DNA of 64,000 nucleotides from an uncultured Flavobacterium sp. (GCF_943913405.1 NZ_CALTYA010000014.1:1-64000), one strand, 5' to 3'; counted from the first letter of the stretch, positions 24,534 through 33,843 are shown. Made by a program: numbers and translations. Notes: generated from the sequence alone by a model not told the origin.

Positions 24534-25538
24534 TTATTTACCATCTTTATCAACCTTAATTCGTTCTTTTCTATTGGCTAATTCCCAAGCCGTAGCAAAA
24601 ACCAACTGTGCTCTTTTTTGCAATAAATCATATTCGATTTTGTCAGGCGTGTCTGTTGCTTTGTGATAATCTTCATGAACTCCGTTGAAATAAAATAAGG
24701 AAGGAATTCCGTTTTTTGCAAAATTATAATGATCTGAACGGTAATAGATTTTCTCAGGATCGTTTCTGTCATTGTATTTATAATCTAATTCTAGCTTCGT
24801 ATATTTTTTGTTTGCATTCTCTGAAATAGTGTGCAGATCTGTGCTCAAGCGATCAGAACCAATCAAATAAACATAATTTCCATTACCTTTATGCTTGTCA
24901 TCACGACGGCCGATCATGTCAATATTCAGGTCGGCAATTGTATTTTTCAAAGGAAAAAGCGGATGTTCTGAATAATATCTAGAACCGTGAAGTCCGTGTT
25001 CTTCGCCGGTCACGTGCAAAAATAAAATCGAACGTTTTGGACCATTTCCTTCATCTTTTGCTTTTTTGAAAGCTTTTGCTAATTCTAAAAGCGTTACCGT
25101 TCCTGAACCGTCATCATCGGCGCCATTGTAAACTTCGCCATTTTTCATTCCGACGTGGTCATAATGTGCAGAAATTACTAAAATCTCATCAGGTTTTTCA
25201 GTTCCTTCGATAAAAGCCCAGATGTTTTCAGAATCATTTAATTTCGGACTAAAGGCGCGTGACATAAATTCTGAAGGTACTTTTTGATAAAAATCTGTCG
25301 CACCTTTTGGATAAGAAATACCCATCTTTTCATATTGTGAAATCAAGTACTTTCCTGCTTTTTTCTGTCCTGGTTCGCCCGTATTCCGGCCTTCCATTTC
25401 ATCGCCAGCAATAATATAAAGATGTGTTTTCAGCTCACTAGCCGAAATGGTTTCCAAATATTTTTTAGGCTTTTGTGCCGAACAGCTCGTCAAAACAAGC
25501 GAAAGGAAAAATGCAGTTAAAGATTTTTTCATTTTCAA
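24534..25538 (-). CDS. M28 family zinc metallopeptidase lipoprotein
   Basis: The 334-residue protein has a lipoprotein signal (lipobox 'LTSC', Cys 19). The M28 aminopeptidase domain then shows the two-zinc ligands in order: His and Asp of 'SAHYDHVG' and 'GADDDGSGT', Glu-Glu of 'TGEEHGLHGS', Asp of 'NIDMIGR' and His of 'RSDHYNFAKNGIP'. It should cleave N-terminal residues of peptides at the cell envelope. It is monocistronic, converging on YegP. The family is certain; the exact substrate is not. Confidence 0.92.
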   Translation of the reverse strand: MKMKKSLTAFFLSLVLTSCSAQKPKKYLETISASELKTHLYIIAGDEMEGRNTGEPGQKKAGKYLISQYEKMGISYPKGATDFYQKVPSEFMSRAFSPKLNDSENIWAFIEGTEKPDEILVISAHYDHVGMKNGEVYNGADDDGSGTVTLLELAKAFKKAKDEGNGPKRSILFLHVTGEEHGLHGSRYYSEHPLFPLKNTIADLNIDMIGRRDDKHKGNGNYVYLIGSDRLSTDLHTISENANKKYTKLELDYKYNDRNDPEKIYYRSDHYNFAKNGIPSLFYFNGVHEDYHKATDTPDKIEYDLLQKRAQLVFATAWELANRKERIKVDKDGK

Positions 25539-25559
25539 ATTTTTATAAAAATACTAATT

Positions 25560-26528
25560 TTAATGAATAGACAAAAGACTGTATACAAATAGTGCTAGAG
25601 AAATGAAAAGTATCAGTATCATATTTATGAAAAAGAGTATAAAGCTTTTAAATCTTGATACGGCTTTTCGTTCTCCGTAAAAATTGCTGTGTGCTCTAAA
25701 AAAATAAAATATGGAGTAAATTGTAAATAGAAATGTACAGATTCCAGTAATAGTGTCAAGATAGTAAAATAAATCAATAAACCAATTAATAAGAATCAAT
25801 AAGGTGACTGCCAAGAGCAGAAACGAGAAGTAGTGCAATGTAAATATGCCACTGTCAAAATAATAATATTTTTTCTTATCATGGAAAAGCCAAAGTAGAA
25901 ATGCAAAAGTTGGCATATAGACAAATAGCACTTTGGGTAAAGTATGAATGAAAGATTCTAATGCTTTTTCAATAAGTTTTTTTTGGTCCTTGTCTTTTGA
26001 AATTTTCAGCAATCCTTTCATCATATTGTATTCAAAGAATGAAATTTTTTCATTTTCAGGAAGGGATAGCTGTATTGAATCTAATTCACGAATGCTTCTC
26101 GCTTTAATTTTTTGACTATTAGAATTAACTGTAAATGATTCATCACCAGTATCAGATTTTACAAATTCTACAGCATTTTGTGTTTTAGCTTTTTTAGCAC
26201 CAAAAAAAGAATATTCTGGTAAAAAATGAGGCAATAAAAACGCTACAAAACTTATAAAAATATATAGTTTCACAGGCGGAACATATAGTTTTCGCTTTCC
26301 AGCTAAATATTCTTTTGTAAGTCTTCCTGGTCTAAAAAGTAAAGCTTTGATTGTCTTCCAGAAACTTCCATCATAATGGGTCAAATCTTCGATAAAATGG
26401 GTAAAAAGATAATGAAAAGATTGTCTGGTTTCAGTGTTTTCTTGGCCACAGTTTGGACAGAACTTATTTTCAACCACAAAATTGCAATTTAAGCAAGTTT
26501 TATCTTTTCTTAATTTTTGATGTGACAT
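25560..26528 (-). CDS. DUF3667 zinc-ribbon membrane protein (second copy)
   Basis: The 322-residue protein has a ribbon with CLNC and CPNCGQ in the first 30 residues. The DUF3667 motif 'FTHFIEDLTHYDGSFWKTIKALLFRPGRLTKEYLAGKRKLYV' region and a Pro-rich 'PPVKLYIF' helix follow. A soluble insertion (about 110-210) separates the first helix from the last four or five. It has the same family layout as the protein at 14221-14982 but a longer central loop. The function is unknown. It is transcribed in the same direction as, and 21 bp upstream of, the M28 peptidase gene, so cotranscription is possible. Confidence 0.88.
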   Translation of the reverse strand: MSHQKLRKDKTCLNCNFVVENKFCPNCGQENTETRQSFHYLFTHFIEDLTHYDGSFWKTIKALLFRPGRLTKEYLAGKRKLYVPPVKLYIFISFVAFLLPHFLPEYSFFGAKKAKTQNAVEFVKSDTGDESFTVNSNSQKIKARSIRELDSIQLSLPENEKISFFEYNMMKGLLKISKDKDQKKLIEKALESFIHTLPKVLFVYMPTFAFLLWLFHDKKKYYYFDSGIFTLHYFSFLLLAVTLLILINWFIDLFYYLDTITGICTFLFTIYSIFYFFRAHSNFYGERKAVSRFKSFILFFINMILILFISLALFVYSLLSIH

Positions 26529-26620
26529 AATAGTTTGTAAAAGCTTGAGTTTTAAAAAAAGCTAAAACTATAAAAAAATACTATACTTTTTAGTAAAATT
26601 TTAAGAATTATTAATCAAAA

Positions 26621-26654
26621 GTAAGGCTCCAACGCCTTAACGTTGAAGCCTTAC
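26621..26654 (-). terminator. Long hairpin, probable terminator of the DJ-1-like gene
   Basis: GTAAGGCTCCAACG (26621-26634) pairs with CGTTGAAGCCTTAC (26641-26654), 13 of 14, with a 6-nt loop. TTTTGATT follows on the minus strand. Confidence 0.65.
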
Positions 26655-26678
26655 GCATGAATTACAAAAAACTCTAAA

Positions 26679-27227
26679 TTAACGTGATTGCAATTCGTGT
26701 TTTCCTTCCTTGATTTCTTCGACCATTTTTTTATTGAAAGCCGGCAAATCATCTGGATTTCGGCTTGTTACTAGTCCGTTATCAACGACTACTTCTTGGT
26801 CAGTCCATATTGCTCCAGCGTTGATCAGGTCATTTTTTACAGAAAAAAATGAAGTGACATTTCTCCCGTCTAAAACATCGGCATCGACTAAAATTTGTGG
26901 TCCGTGGCAAATCGCAGCAATCGGTTTTTTCTCTTCAAAAAAGTCTTTTACAAATGAAACGGCTTTTTCTTCTCTTCGCAACAAGTCAGGATTGATAACG
27001 CCTCCCGGTAAAACCAAAGCGTGGTAATCTTTTGAAGAAACTTCGTCTAGCGTTTTGTTTACTTCATATTCTTTTCCCCAATTTCCGTCGGCCCAGCTTT
27101 TGATTTTGCCACTTTTTAGGCTTACTATATCAGCTGTCCAGCCTTGTTGTTCTAAATATGCTTTTGGCGATCTCAATTCGCTTTCTTCAAATCCGTGTGT
27201 TGCTAAAATTGCTACTTTCTTGCTCAT
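26679..27227 (-). CDS. DJ-1/PfpI family protein (YhbO-like)
   Basis: The 182-residue single-domain protein of the class I glutamine amidotransferase superfamily has its nucleophile elbow at 'AAICHGPQ' (Cys near 106) and the early 'ATHGFEESEL' motif with the conserved Glu. This is the YhbO/PfpI subgroup, proposed to act as protein or nucleotide deglycases or as stress chaperones. Those activities are debated. It lies among several stress-type genes and has its own upstream region and hairpin terminator. Confidence 0.92.
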   Translation of the reverse strand: MSKKVAILATHGFEESELRSPKAYLEQQGWTADIVSLKSGKIKSWADGNWGKEYEVNKTLDEVSSKDYHALVLPGGVINPDLLRREEKAVSFVKDFFEEKKPIAAICHGPQILVDADVLDGRNVTSFFSVKNDLINAGAIWTDQEVVVDNGLVTSRNPDDLPAFNKKMVEEIKEGKHELQSR

Positions 27228-27372
27228 AATTTTTGGTTTAAATACAATTAATAGTTGGTATATCTAAAGTTACGATAAGCTTTCGCCTACAAAATCTAAA
27301 GCAATATTAAAGTTGTCTTAATCTTTGTTAACGAGCAGTTTTATTTAGTAAATTCAATTAAAATTTAAAAGT

Positions 27373-28062
27373 ATGCAAGATATTTTTGAGTGGGAAAGAG
27401 TGCTGATCAACGACCATCCTTATGAATTTCTTTTTGAAGTAATTTTCAGGTCGGTAATTATGTTTGTCATTCTGCTGATTACCTTGAGATTTACCGGAAA
27501 AAGAGGCGTGAAGCAACTTTCTATTTTTGAAACCGTGATTATCATTGCGCTTGGTTCTGCCGCAGGAGATCCGATGTTTTATGAAGATGTAGGAATTATT
27601 CCGGCTGTAACCGTTTTTTTCGTAATCATATTATTGTATCGTTTTGTAACCATGCTTACGGGAAAATTCAAGTGGTTTGAAAAATTACTCGAAGGCGAAA
27701 CAAAATGCCTGATACAAGAAGGAAAATTTTCAATCTCAAGTTTTAAAAAGGAAGGTTTAGCGCAAGATGAATTTTTTTCAGAATTGCGTCTGTATTCCAT
27801 AGAACATTTGGGACAAGTTAAAAATGCTTACTTAGAAACCTCTGGAGAAGTAAGCGTTTTCTTTTATAAAGACGAAGATGTAAAATATGGATTGCCAATT
27901 TTGCCACAGCTTTTCAACCAAAAAAGCAAGAAAATTGGTAAAGACGGAATCTATGCCTGCACGTTCTGCGCGCATACGCAAGAATTAAAAACGGAATCAG
28001 CTTGTGAAATTTGTAAAAAAACCGAGTGGGTCGAAGCAATAAAAACACTCAGAATAGCTTAA
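27373..28062 (+). CDS. DUF421 (YetF-like) membrane protein with C-terminal Cys-rich tail
   Basis: The 229-residue protein has three N-terminal membrane helices (about 25-100). The DUF421 'TGKRGVKQLSIFETVIIIALGSAAGDPMFY' motif region and a cytosolic YetF-type alpha/beta domain ('LIQEGKFSISSFKKEGLAQDEFFSELR') follow. The last ~40 residues carry 'CTFCAHTQ' and 'CEIC', two CxxC pairs that could bind zinc, which is unusual for the basic family. A GNAT gene follows after 9 bp, so the two form an operon. Confidence 0.85.
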   Translation: MQDIFEWERVLINDHPYEFLFEVIFRSVIMFVILLITLRFTGKRGVKQLSIFETVIIIALGSAAGDPMFYEDVGIIPAVTVFFVIILLYRFVTMLTGKFKWFEKLLEGETKCLIQEGKFSISSFKKEGLAQDEFFSELRLYSIEHLGQVKNAYLETSGEVSVFFYKDEDVKYGLPILPQLFNQKSKKIGKDGIYACTFCAHTQELKTESACEICKKTEWVEAIKTLRIA

Positions 28063-28071
28063 TTTTGCTTT

Positions 28072-28563
28072 ATGATCAAGATTCAACCTACCGATAATTA
28101 CAAAGCAATTCAAGATATTGCAGGAAAAACGTGGCCAGCAACTTATGGCGCAATTCTTTCTTCAGAACAAATTCAGTACATGTTTTCAATGATGTATGAT
28201 TTAGAAGCGCTTAAAAATCAAGCTGAAACAAAAAATCACCATTTCATAATTGCCGAAGAAGACGGAAACTTTCTGGGATTCGCTTCGTATGAATTTGATT
28301 ATCAAGACGAACCAAAAACGAAAATCCATAAAATATATATCCTTCCGGAAACGCAGGGAAGTGGCATCGGCAAAAAACTACTTTATTATATCGCTGAAAA
28401 AGCAAAAGCCAATCACCAAGAATTTCTTTCCTTGAATGTAAACCGTTTTAATGAAGCGATTCATTTTTATAACAAAATGGGTTTTGAAAAAGTAGGAGAA
28501 GAAGACATCAACATCGGGAACGGCTATTTGATGGAAGATTTTATCATGGAGAAAAAACTATAG
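28072..28563 (+). CDS. GNAT family N-acetyltransferase
   Basis: The 163-residue protein has the acetyl-CoA-binding motif A 'ILPETQGSGIGKKLLYYIAEKA' (about 84-105; Q-x-x-G-x-G) and motif B 'LNVNRFNEAIHFYNKMGFEKVGEE'. It resembles RimI-like or spermidine-type acetyltransferases. The substrate cannot be assigned. It is the second gene of an operon with DUF421. Confidence 0.9.
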   Translation: MIKIQPTDNYKAIQDIAGKTWPATYGAILSSEQIQYMFSMMYDLEALKNQAETKNHHFIIAEEDGNFLGFASYEFDYQDEPKTKIHKIYILPETQGSGIGKKLLYYIAEKAKANHQEFLSLNVNRFNEAIHFYNKMGFEKVGEEDINIGNGYLMEDFIMEKKL

Positions 28564-28695
28564 CAGACATTTCTTAAATTGCATTAATGATACTTCCGAC
28601 TTACTAAATTATGTAAACCTTCTTATAAAATCAATAACATAATTTCAGATGCAAGAACCTAACTTTGAGTGACAACCAAAAAAATACTCGAAGCT

Positions 28696-29073
28696 ATGAT
28701 AGAGCAAATTAAAAACTTACCCGAAAACATGGTCGGTTTTAGAGCAAGTGGAGAAGTCACGAATGATGATTTTGAAATCGTGAAAACCAAAGTCGAAAAG
28801 CTTGTTGACAAAACGGGCAAACTTAATTATTTATTATATCTAGAAAATTCTCCAGCTGATTTCACTTTTGGCGCTTGGATGCAAGATGCTTTGCTGGGAA
28901 TTAAAAATCTCACCAAATGGAACCGCGCGGCCATTATTTCTGATTCTGAAACAGTAGATAAATTCACTTCTGTTTTCAGCAAGTTGATGCCCGGCGAATT
29001 TAAAGTTTTCCAGAAAAATGATTTGGAAAGAGCCATCGACTGGACTTCAGAGAAAATTGATGTAGAAGATTAA
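28696..29073 (+). CDS. STAS/SpoIIAA-like protein
   Basis: The 125-residue protein of the SpoIIAA-like family ('MIEQIKNLPENMVGFRASGEVTNDDFE', 'LNYLLYLENSPADFTFGAWMQD', 'NRAAIISDSETVDKF') has an alpha/beta STAS-type fold. I choose the ATG at 28696 because the family starts at this point; a GTG at 28669 would add nine residues. The next gene follows after 23 bp in the same direction and is a general-stress PPOX protein, so the two are likely one stress-related operon. Confidence 0.8.
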   Translation: MIEQIKNLPENMVGFRASGEVTNDDFEIVKTKVEKLVDKTGKLNYLLYLENSPADFTFGAWMQDALLGIKNLTKWNRAAIISDSETVDKFTSVFSKLMPGEFKVFQKNDLERAIDWTSEKIDVED

Positions 29074-29096
29074 AAAACAACTAAAATAAAATTGCC

Positions 29097-29603
29097 ATGG
29101 GAGATCATAAAAATTTGAACAATGAAGAAGCGGTTTCAAAACTGAAGAAGCTTGCTGAAGACATAAGAGTTTGCATGTTTTGCACTGATTTATCGCACAT
29201 GCCTTTTTCAACGCGCCCAATGAGCGTGCAGGAAGTAGACGAATTTGGGAACATTTGGTTTTTGAGCGGTGCAGACAGCGACAAGAATTTCGAAATAAAA
29301 CAAGACGAACAGGTTCAATTGCTTTTTTCAAAGAATTCGAGCAGTGAGTATTTGAATGTTTTTGGAAAAGCATTTATTTATAAAGACAAAACCACGATTG
29401 AAGATAAATGGAGCCCGATTGCAAAAGCATGGTTTTCTGAAGGGAAAGATGATCCGAATTTGACGGTAATTCGCGTACAGCCTGATTATACTTATTATTG
29501 GGACACAAAAAGTGGCAAGATGGTTTCCTTATTGAAAATTGCAGTTGGCGCCATCATCGGGAAACCTTTGGATGACGGCATTGAAGGAAAATTATCAGTT
29601 TAG
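29097..29603 (+). CDS. Pyridoxamine 5'-phosphate oxidase-like general stress protein
   Basis: The 168-residue flavin-binding split barrel resembles general stress protein 26: 'VCMFCTDLSHMPFSTRPMSVQEVDEFGNIWFLSG' region, 'QVQLLFSKNSSSEYLNVFGKA', and C-terminal 'YYWDTKSGKMVSLLKIAVGAIIGK'. Members bind FMN, FAD or F420; none shows true PNP oxidase activity at this length. It is the second gene after the STAS-like gene and ends at a good terminator. Confidence 0.88.
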   Translation: MGDHKNLNNEEAVSKLKKLAEDIRVCMFCTDLSHMPFSTRPMSVQEVDEFGNIWFLSGADSDKNFEIKQDEQVQLLFSKNSSSEYLNVFGKAFIYKDKTTIEDKWSPIAKAWFSEGKDDPNLTVIRVQPDYTYYWDTKSGKMVSLLKIAVGAIIGKPLDDGIEGKLSV

Positions 29604-29622
29604 TTTTATTGATTAATTAACG

Positions 29623-29656
29623 AGAAGCTTTTGGGAAACCAGAAGCTTTTTTTGTT
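29623..29656 (+). terminator. Rho-independent terminator
   Basis: AAGCTTTTGG (29625-29634) pairs with CCAGAAGCTT (29639-29648) around a GAAA loop, followed by a T-run. Confidence 0.85.
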
Positions 29657-29757
29657 TTCTCATTACTTTCTAAATTCAAATTTTAACAACATTTATACGC
29701 ATTTTCAAATTCTTCTCTCGTAAATTTAATTAGTTGTACTACCACAGCAACCAGCCT

Positions 29758-32247
29758 ATGCAAAAAACTACTACGATTTCCCAATTTCTGGATAAAAGAC
29801 ATAATCTGCCTCGATGGATAAAAATTGCCATTAAGATTTTTTGTGGTGCAATTTTATTTATAATCGTCGCTTACATTGGGCTGGCGTTTTATATTAATAC
29901 AAATAAGAAGGAAATTCTAGCTAAAGTTACTTCTGAAATCAACGAAAATTTAAACGGGAAATTCACGGCAGAAGATATGGAACCAACATTTCTTCAAGGC
30001 TTCCCCAAGATTTCTTTGCGCTTAAATAATGTCGTAGTGAAAGACAACCAATGGGCAAAACACAAAAAGACATTGCTGAAAGCGAAAGATTTTAATATTT
30101 CGATCAACTCAATGGCTTTTTTGCGCGGCACGGTTGAAATCAAGAAAATACAAATCAGCGACGCTCAAATTTATCTTTATGAAGATGCTTCCGGATATAG
30201 CAATACGGCTATTTTCAAGACTAAAAAAGAGAAAAAAGCAACCGATGGTGACAGCAATTCTTTTGCAGAAATCAAGGCTTTTGAATTGGATAACGTGAAT
30301 TTTATTTCAGACAATCAAAGGCGGAACAAGCTTTTCGATTTCCAGATTAATAATTTAAAGGGGAATATTGATTTTGTTTCCGAAGGCTGGAATGCGACTT
30401 TAAAACTAGATGCTTTTGCCAAAAGCTTTGCTTTCAACACCAAGCACGGCAGTTTTATGAAGAAAAAAGCTCTAAAAGGAAAGCTGGAAATCAATTTTAA
30501 TAATGAAAAGCAAGCCTTGACAATTGCTCCGAGTGATCTGCAGATTGGCGATAATGATTTTAATGTAGGCGGAAAATTTAATGTAGGCAAAGACAATTCT
30601 GAATTTTCAATAAACATAAAAGTCGCAGAAATTCTCTGGAGGCAAGCCAGCGATCTGCTTTCTAATAATATCAGTTTCCAGCTCGATCGTTTTGATTTAG
30701 AAAAACCGATTACAGTGACTTGCGATATTATTGGCGATTTGAATGCGGAAGGCGATCCGCTGATTTATGTAAATGCGAAGGTCACAAACAACAGGCTTCA
30801 CGTTCCTGACGGCATCGTGGATAATTGCAATTTCAACGGAATTTTTACCAATGAATTTATAAAAGGAAAAGGTTTTGACGACCCAAATTCTGCGGTAAAA
30901 CTCTATAATTTTAAAGGTGAATACAAGCAAATGCCTTTCACGATGGATTCTGCCATTATCAACGATTTCAACAAACCTTTTGCTACAGGAGTTTTTAAAT
31001 CAAAGTTTCCGTTACAGCAATTAAACAATGCGATTGATGCTGATTTGCTCAAATTTTCTAGTGGAAATGCCAATGTCGAACTTAAATTCAGGGCTGATAT
31101 TGTAAATCTTGAAATCACGAAGCCAAAATTTTCAGGCCTGATAAATATTGAAAAAGGCGATGTGACTTATGCGCCCAGAAACCTTCGTTTTAATAATGCC
31201 AATGTAGCTTTGCAATTCACAGAATCTGATCTGCTGATTAAAAATATACAGCTACAGAGCGGGAAAAGCGTCGTTTTTATGGAAGGCGATATCCAAAATT
31301 TCTTGAATTTGTATTATACCGATCCTGAGAAAATTGTCTTGAATTGGAAAGTAAGAAGCCCGCAGATGCACATGGCCGAATTTTTAGGATTTTTAGGCGG
31401 AAGAAAGACAAAACGAATTGCCAAAAGAAAATCTCAAAAAAGCAATATTACTGAAAACCTGAACTTTTTATTCGAGAAAAGCAATGTCGCTATGGAAGTC
31501 AAAATAGATAAGTTTTACTATAATAAATTTTATGCGACCAATGTTTTGGCTAACGTACTGCTTTCTGAATCAGGAATAAATATTAGCAAAGCAACCATCA
31601 ATCATGCTGACGGACACGTAAATATCAGCGGAAAAATGAACCAAGGCAAATCAAGCAATCATTTTTCAATGAACACCACGGTCAGCAACGTCAATATTCA
31701 GAAGTTTTTCCATGCCTTCAATAATTTTGGGATGGAAACCATGTCGTCTAAAAATCTCAAAGGTTTTCTTTTTTCCAAAGCTTCTCTTTCTGGTAATATT
31801 AATAATGACGGCAGGATGATCCCAAAATCTATGAACGGAACTATTGCTTTTGACTTGAGAAAAGGCGCTTTGGTAAATTTTGATCCGATAAAAAGCGTAG
31901 GCAAATTTGCCTTTCCTTTTAGAAAACTAGATACGATTACCTTCACAAATCTAAATGGGAAGCTGGATATCAGCGGTGAAAAAATTACTATTTCTCCAAT
32001 GAAAATCAATTCCAGCCTTCTCAATATGGATTTGGCAGGCGTTTATTCTTTCGGTCTGGGCACTAATATTGCGCTCGATGTTCCGCTTAGAAATCCGAAA
32101 AAAGATAAAGATATTACTGATGAAGAACTTCTCGAAGAACGCAGAAATAGGGGAATCGTGTTGCATCTTCTTGCCACCGATGGCGACGATGGAAAAGTCA
32201 AAATCAAATTGGTAAGCAGAAAAACGCGAGACAATGCCGTGGAGTAA
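29758..32247 (+). CDS. AsmA family protein
   Basis: The 829-residue protein has a single N-terminal membrane helix ('IFCGAILFIIVAYIGLAFYI', about 30-50) and a very long periplasmic beta-rich body. The AsmA N-terminal region ('NENLNGKFTAEDMEPTFLQGFPKISLRLNNVVV') and the C-terminal AsmA_2-like region ('LKGFLFSKASLSGNINNDGRM…GTIAFDLRKGALVNFDPIK') bracket it. The ATG at 29758 is preferred over a TTG at 29734. AsmA proteins are thought to bridge inner and outer membranes and move phospholipids. The gene is monocistronic and is related to tamB further on. Confidence 0.88.
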   Translation: MQKTTTISQFLDKRHNLPRWIKIAIKIFCGAILFIIVAYIGLAFYINTNKKEILAKVTSEINENLNGKFTAEDMEPTFLQGFPKISLRLNNVVVKDNQWAKHKKTLLKAKDFNISINSMAFLRGTVEIKKIQISDAQIYLYEDASGYSNTAIFKTKKEKKATDGDSNSFAEIKAFELDNVNFISDNQRRNKLFDFQINNLKGNIDFVSEGWNATLKLDAFAKSFAFNTKHGSFMKKKALKGKLEINFNNEKQALTIAPSDLQIGDNDFNVGGKFNVGKDNSEFSINIKVAEILWRQASDLLSNNISFQLDRFDLEKPITVTCDIIGDLNAEGDPLIYVNAKVTNNRLHVPDGIVDNCNFNGIFTNEFIKGKGFDDPNSAVKLYNFKGEYKQMPFTMDSAIINDFNKPFATGVFKSKFPLQQLNNAIDADLLKFSSGNANVELKFRADIVNLEITKPKFSGLINIEKGDVTYAPRNLRFNNANVALQFTESDLLIKNIQLQSGKSVVFMEGDIQNFLNLYYTDPEKIVLNWKVRSPQMHMAEFLGFLGGRKTKRIAKRKSQKSNITENLNFLFEKSNVAMEVKIDKFYYNKFYATNVLANVLLSESGINISKATINHADGHVNISGKMNQGKSSNHFSMNTTVSNVNIQKFFHAFNNFGMETMSSKNLKGFLFSKASLSGNINNDGRMIPKSMNGTIAFDLRKGALVNFDPIKSVGKFAFPFRKLDTITFTNLNGKLDISGEKITISPMKINSSLLNMDLAGVYSFGLGTNIALDVPLRNPKKDKDITDEELLEERRNRGIVLHLLATDGDDGKVKIKLVSRKTRDNAVE

Positions 32248-32307
32248 ATGCTGAAAATCTAGGTATTGCTGAAGATAATTAATTAAATAAAAGGAATTAT
32301 TAAATTT

Positions 32308-32339
32308 AAAAACTGCAAAATCTCTTTGCGGTTTTTTTG
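32308..32339 (+). terminator. Rho-independent terminator
   Basis: AAACTGCAAA (32310-32319) pairs with TTTGCGGTTT (32325-32334), followed by T. It ends the AsmA gene. Confidence 0.8.
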
Positions 32340-32446
32340 TTCCTTTAGCAGATGTCTAATAAAAATTCTGTCTTAGATAAAAAAAATAGCAAATAATAAT
32401 TAATTTTAATAATAAAATGATTTAACCCTTTTAAAAACTATAAAAC

Positions 32447-32818
32447 ATGAAAACAGTAAAATTTATCGTTGCGCTTCTTTTCGGATTATTTTTTATCAAT
32501 GCAGGGCTCAACAAATTCTTTAATTACATGCCGATGCCTGAAATGAGTGAGGAACAAATGAAACTCATGGAAGCTTTTGTGCGATTGACATGGCTCATGC
32601 CTCTTGTCGGTGCGGTGGAAGTCGTTGGAGGAATCTTATTTATTATTCCAAAATATCGCGCGCTGGGAGCAATTGTTATTCTTCCGGTAATGGTTGGTAT
32701 TTTATTGCACAATATTGTTTTTGAACCGTCCGGACTTGCTATTGCATTGCCTGTCTTTTTAATCAATGTTTGGATTATTGTTGATAATTGGGGCAAATAC
32801 AAGCCTATGTTTTCATAA
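32447..32818 (+). CDS. DoxX family membrane protein
   Basis: The 123-residue protein has four membrane helices. 'GLFFINAGLNKFFNY' and 'LVGAVEVVGGILFIIPKYRALGAIVILPVMVGILLHNIVFEPSG' are the DoxX-like signature. The family covers quinone-linked oxidoreductase subunits and many uncharacterised small membrane proteins. No partner gene is near. It stands alone between an AsmA terminator and a 16-bp hairpin. Confidence 0.9.
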   Translation: MKTVKFIVALLFGLFFINAGLNKFFNYMPMPEMSEEQMKLMEAFVRLTWLMPLVGAVEVVGGILFIIPKYRALGAIVILPVMVGILLHNIVFEPSGLAIALPVFLINVWIIVDNWGKYKPMFS

Positions 32819-32843
32819 GCTGAAAATTATTTATTCTTTATTT

Positions 32844-32890
32844 AAATGTTATTGTCCAATATACATAAGGTATTTTGGGCAATAACATTT
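32844..32890. repeat. 16-bp near-perfect inverted repeat between doxX-like and TPR genes
   Basis: AAATGTTATTGTCCAA (32844-32859) and TTGGGCAATAACATTT (32875-32890) can form 16 pairs including one G-U, with a 15-nt loop and no following T-run. It may be a weak terminator, an RNA stability element or an operator. Confidence 0.65.
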
Positions 32891-32985
32891 AGCTTTTACA
32901 TTTAGCAATTAATGCAATTAAATCTGGCAGAAAAAGATAAAAAATAAGATTGTCGTATCTTTGGGAAGTCTAAAAATAAATTCAC

Positions 32986-33456
32986 ATGAGCAATCCAGAT
33001 AAATCTTCCAAAGCACAGGATGTAGCACTTACTGAAGATGTTATAGACCAAATTGAATCGTTAAGCGAGTCTGGTAATGAATATTTTGATGATGAAGAAT
33101 ATCAAGAGGCTATCCATATTTGGAAAGAAGCTCTAGCATTAATTCCAGAACCTCAAAATATTTTTTCAGAAAGCCTTTGGCTGGAGACTTCAATTGGAGA
33201 TTCTTATTTTATGCAAGGTGATCATAAAAATGCAATGCCTCATTTTTTAAATTCAAAGGGCAATATTGAAGAAAATGCTTATGCTAATCCGTTTATCATG
33301 TTGCGAATCGGGCAGTTGTATTTTGAATCAGGTGATCTTGAAAATGCAAAAGAATACCTGTTAAGAGCCTACCTGCTTGACGGAATAGAAATCTTTGAAG
33401 GAAGCAAAGAAAAATATTTTGAATTTTTACAGAAAAATGTAAAGCTGGATCAGTAG
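32986..33456 (+). CDS. TPR-repeat protein
   Basis: The 156-residue soluble acidic protein has three TPR-like repeats: 'LSESGNEYFDDEEYQEAIHIWKEALALIP', 'WLETSIGDSYFMQGDHKNAMPHFLNSKG', and 'IMLRIGQLYFESGDLENAKEYLLRAYLLDG'. It is a protein-interaction scaffold without a catalytic domain. Similar small TPR proteins in other bacteria sit in polymorphic toxin loci, but nothing here supports that. Convergent hxlR follows 6 bp after the stop. Confidence 0.82.
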   Translation: MSNPDKSSKAQDVALTEDVIDQIESLSESGNEYFDDEEYQEAIHIWKEALALIPEPQNIFSESLWLETSIGDSYFMQGDHKNAMPHFLNSKGNIEENAYANPFIMLRIGQLYFESGDLENAKEYLLRAYLLDGIEIFEGSKEKYFEFLQKNVKLDQ

Positions 33457-33462
33457 AAAATT

Positions 33463-33828
33463 CTATTTTCCTATTATTTCTTTTCGATGCAAATCTCCCC
33501 ATTCTTTGAGGGCGATAATTACATTTTTAAGCGTCCCGCTGTGGGCAGTCGGCGCATATTCCACCATTGGCGGGAAAGTATCGTAGACTTTTCTAGTCAA
33601 AAGCTTATTTTCTTCCAATGCTTTTAATTCTTTTGAAAGCATTTTGTCGGTGATTCCGGTGATTTCTTTTGCAATCTGCTTGAATCGTTTCGGTCCCTCT
33701 GACAAACTAATTAAAATCGGCAAGCGCCATCTCCCGTTTAAGACTTCCAAAGCATCCCTTACCGGCAATAATGCGACGTTGCACTGCTGTGTATTGCAAT
33801 CTTTTATTTCTGTTTCCTGCTCTTTCAT
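33463..33828 (-). CDS. HxlR family transcriptional regulator
   Basis: The 121-residue winged-helix regulator has the HxlR signature 'LEVLNGRWRLPILISLSEGPKRFKQIAKEITGITDKMLSKELKALEENKLLTRKVYDTFPPMVEYAPT' region. Cys 14 and Cys 17 near the N-terminus ('DCNTQQCNVAL') may be redox-sensing, as in YodB/HypR relatives. It is divergent from an azoreductase gene with a palindromic operator between them. This is the classical arrangement of a quinone- or diamide-responsive repressor and its detoxifying target. Confidence 0.92.
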   Translation of the reverse strand: MKEQETEIKDCNTQQCNVALLPVRDALEVLNGRWRLPILISLSEGPKRFKQIAKEITGITDKMLSKELKALEENKLLTRKVYDTFPPMVEYAPTAHSGTLKNVIIALKEWGDLHRKEIIGK

Positions 33829-33843
33829 AGTATTTGCTGTTTG

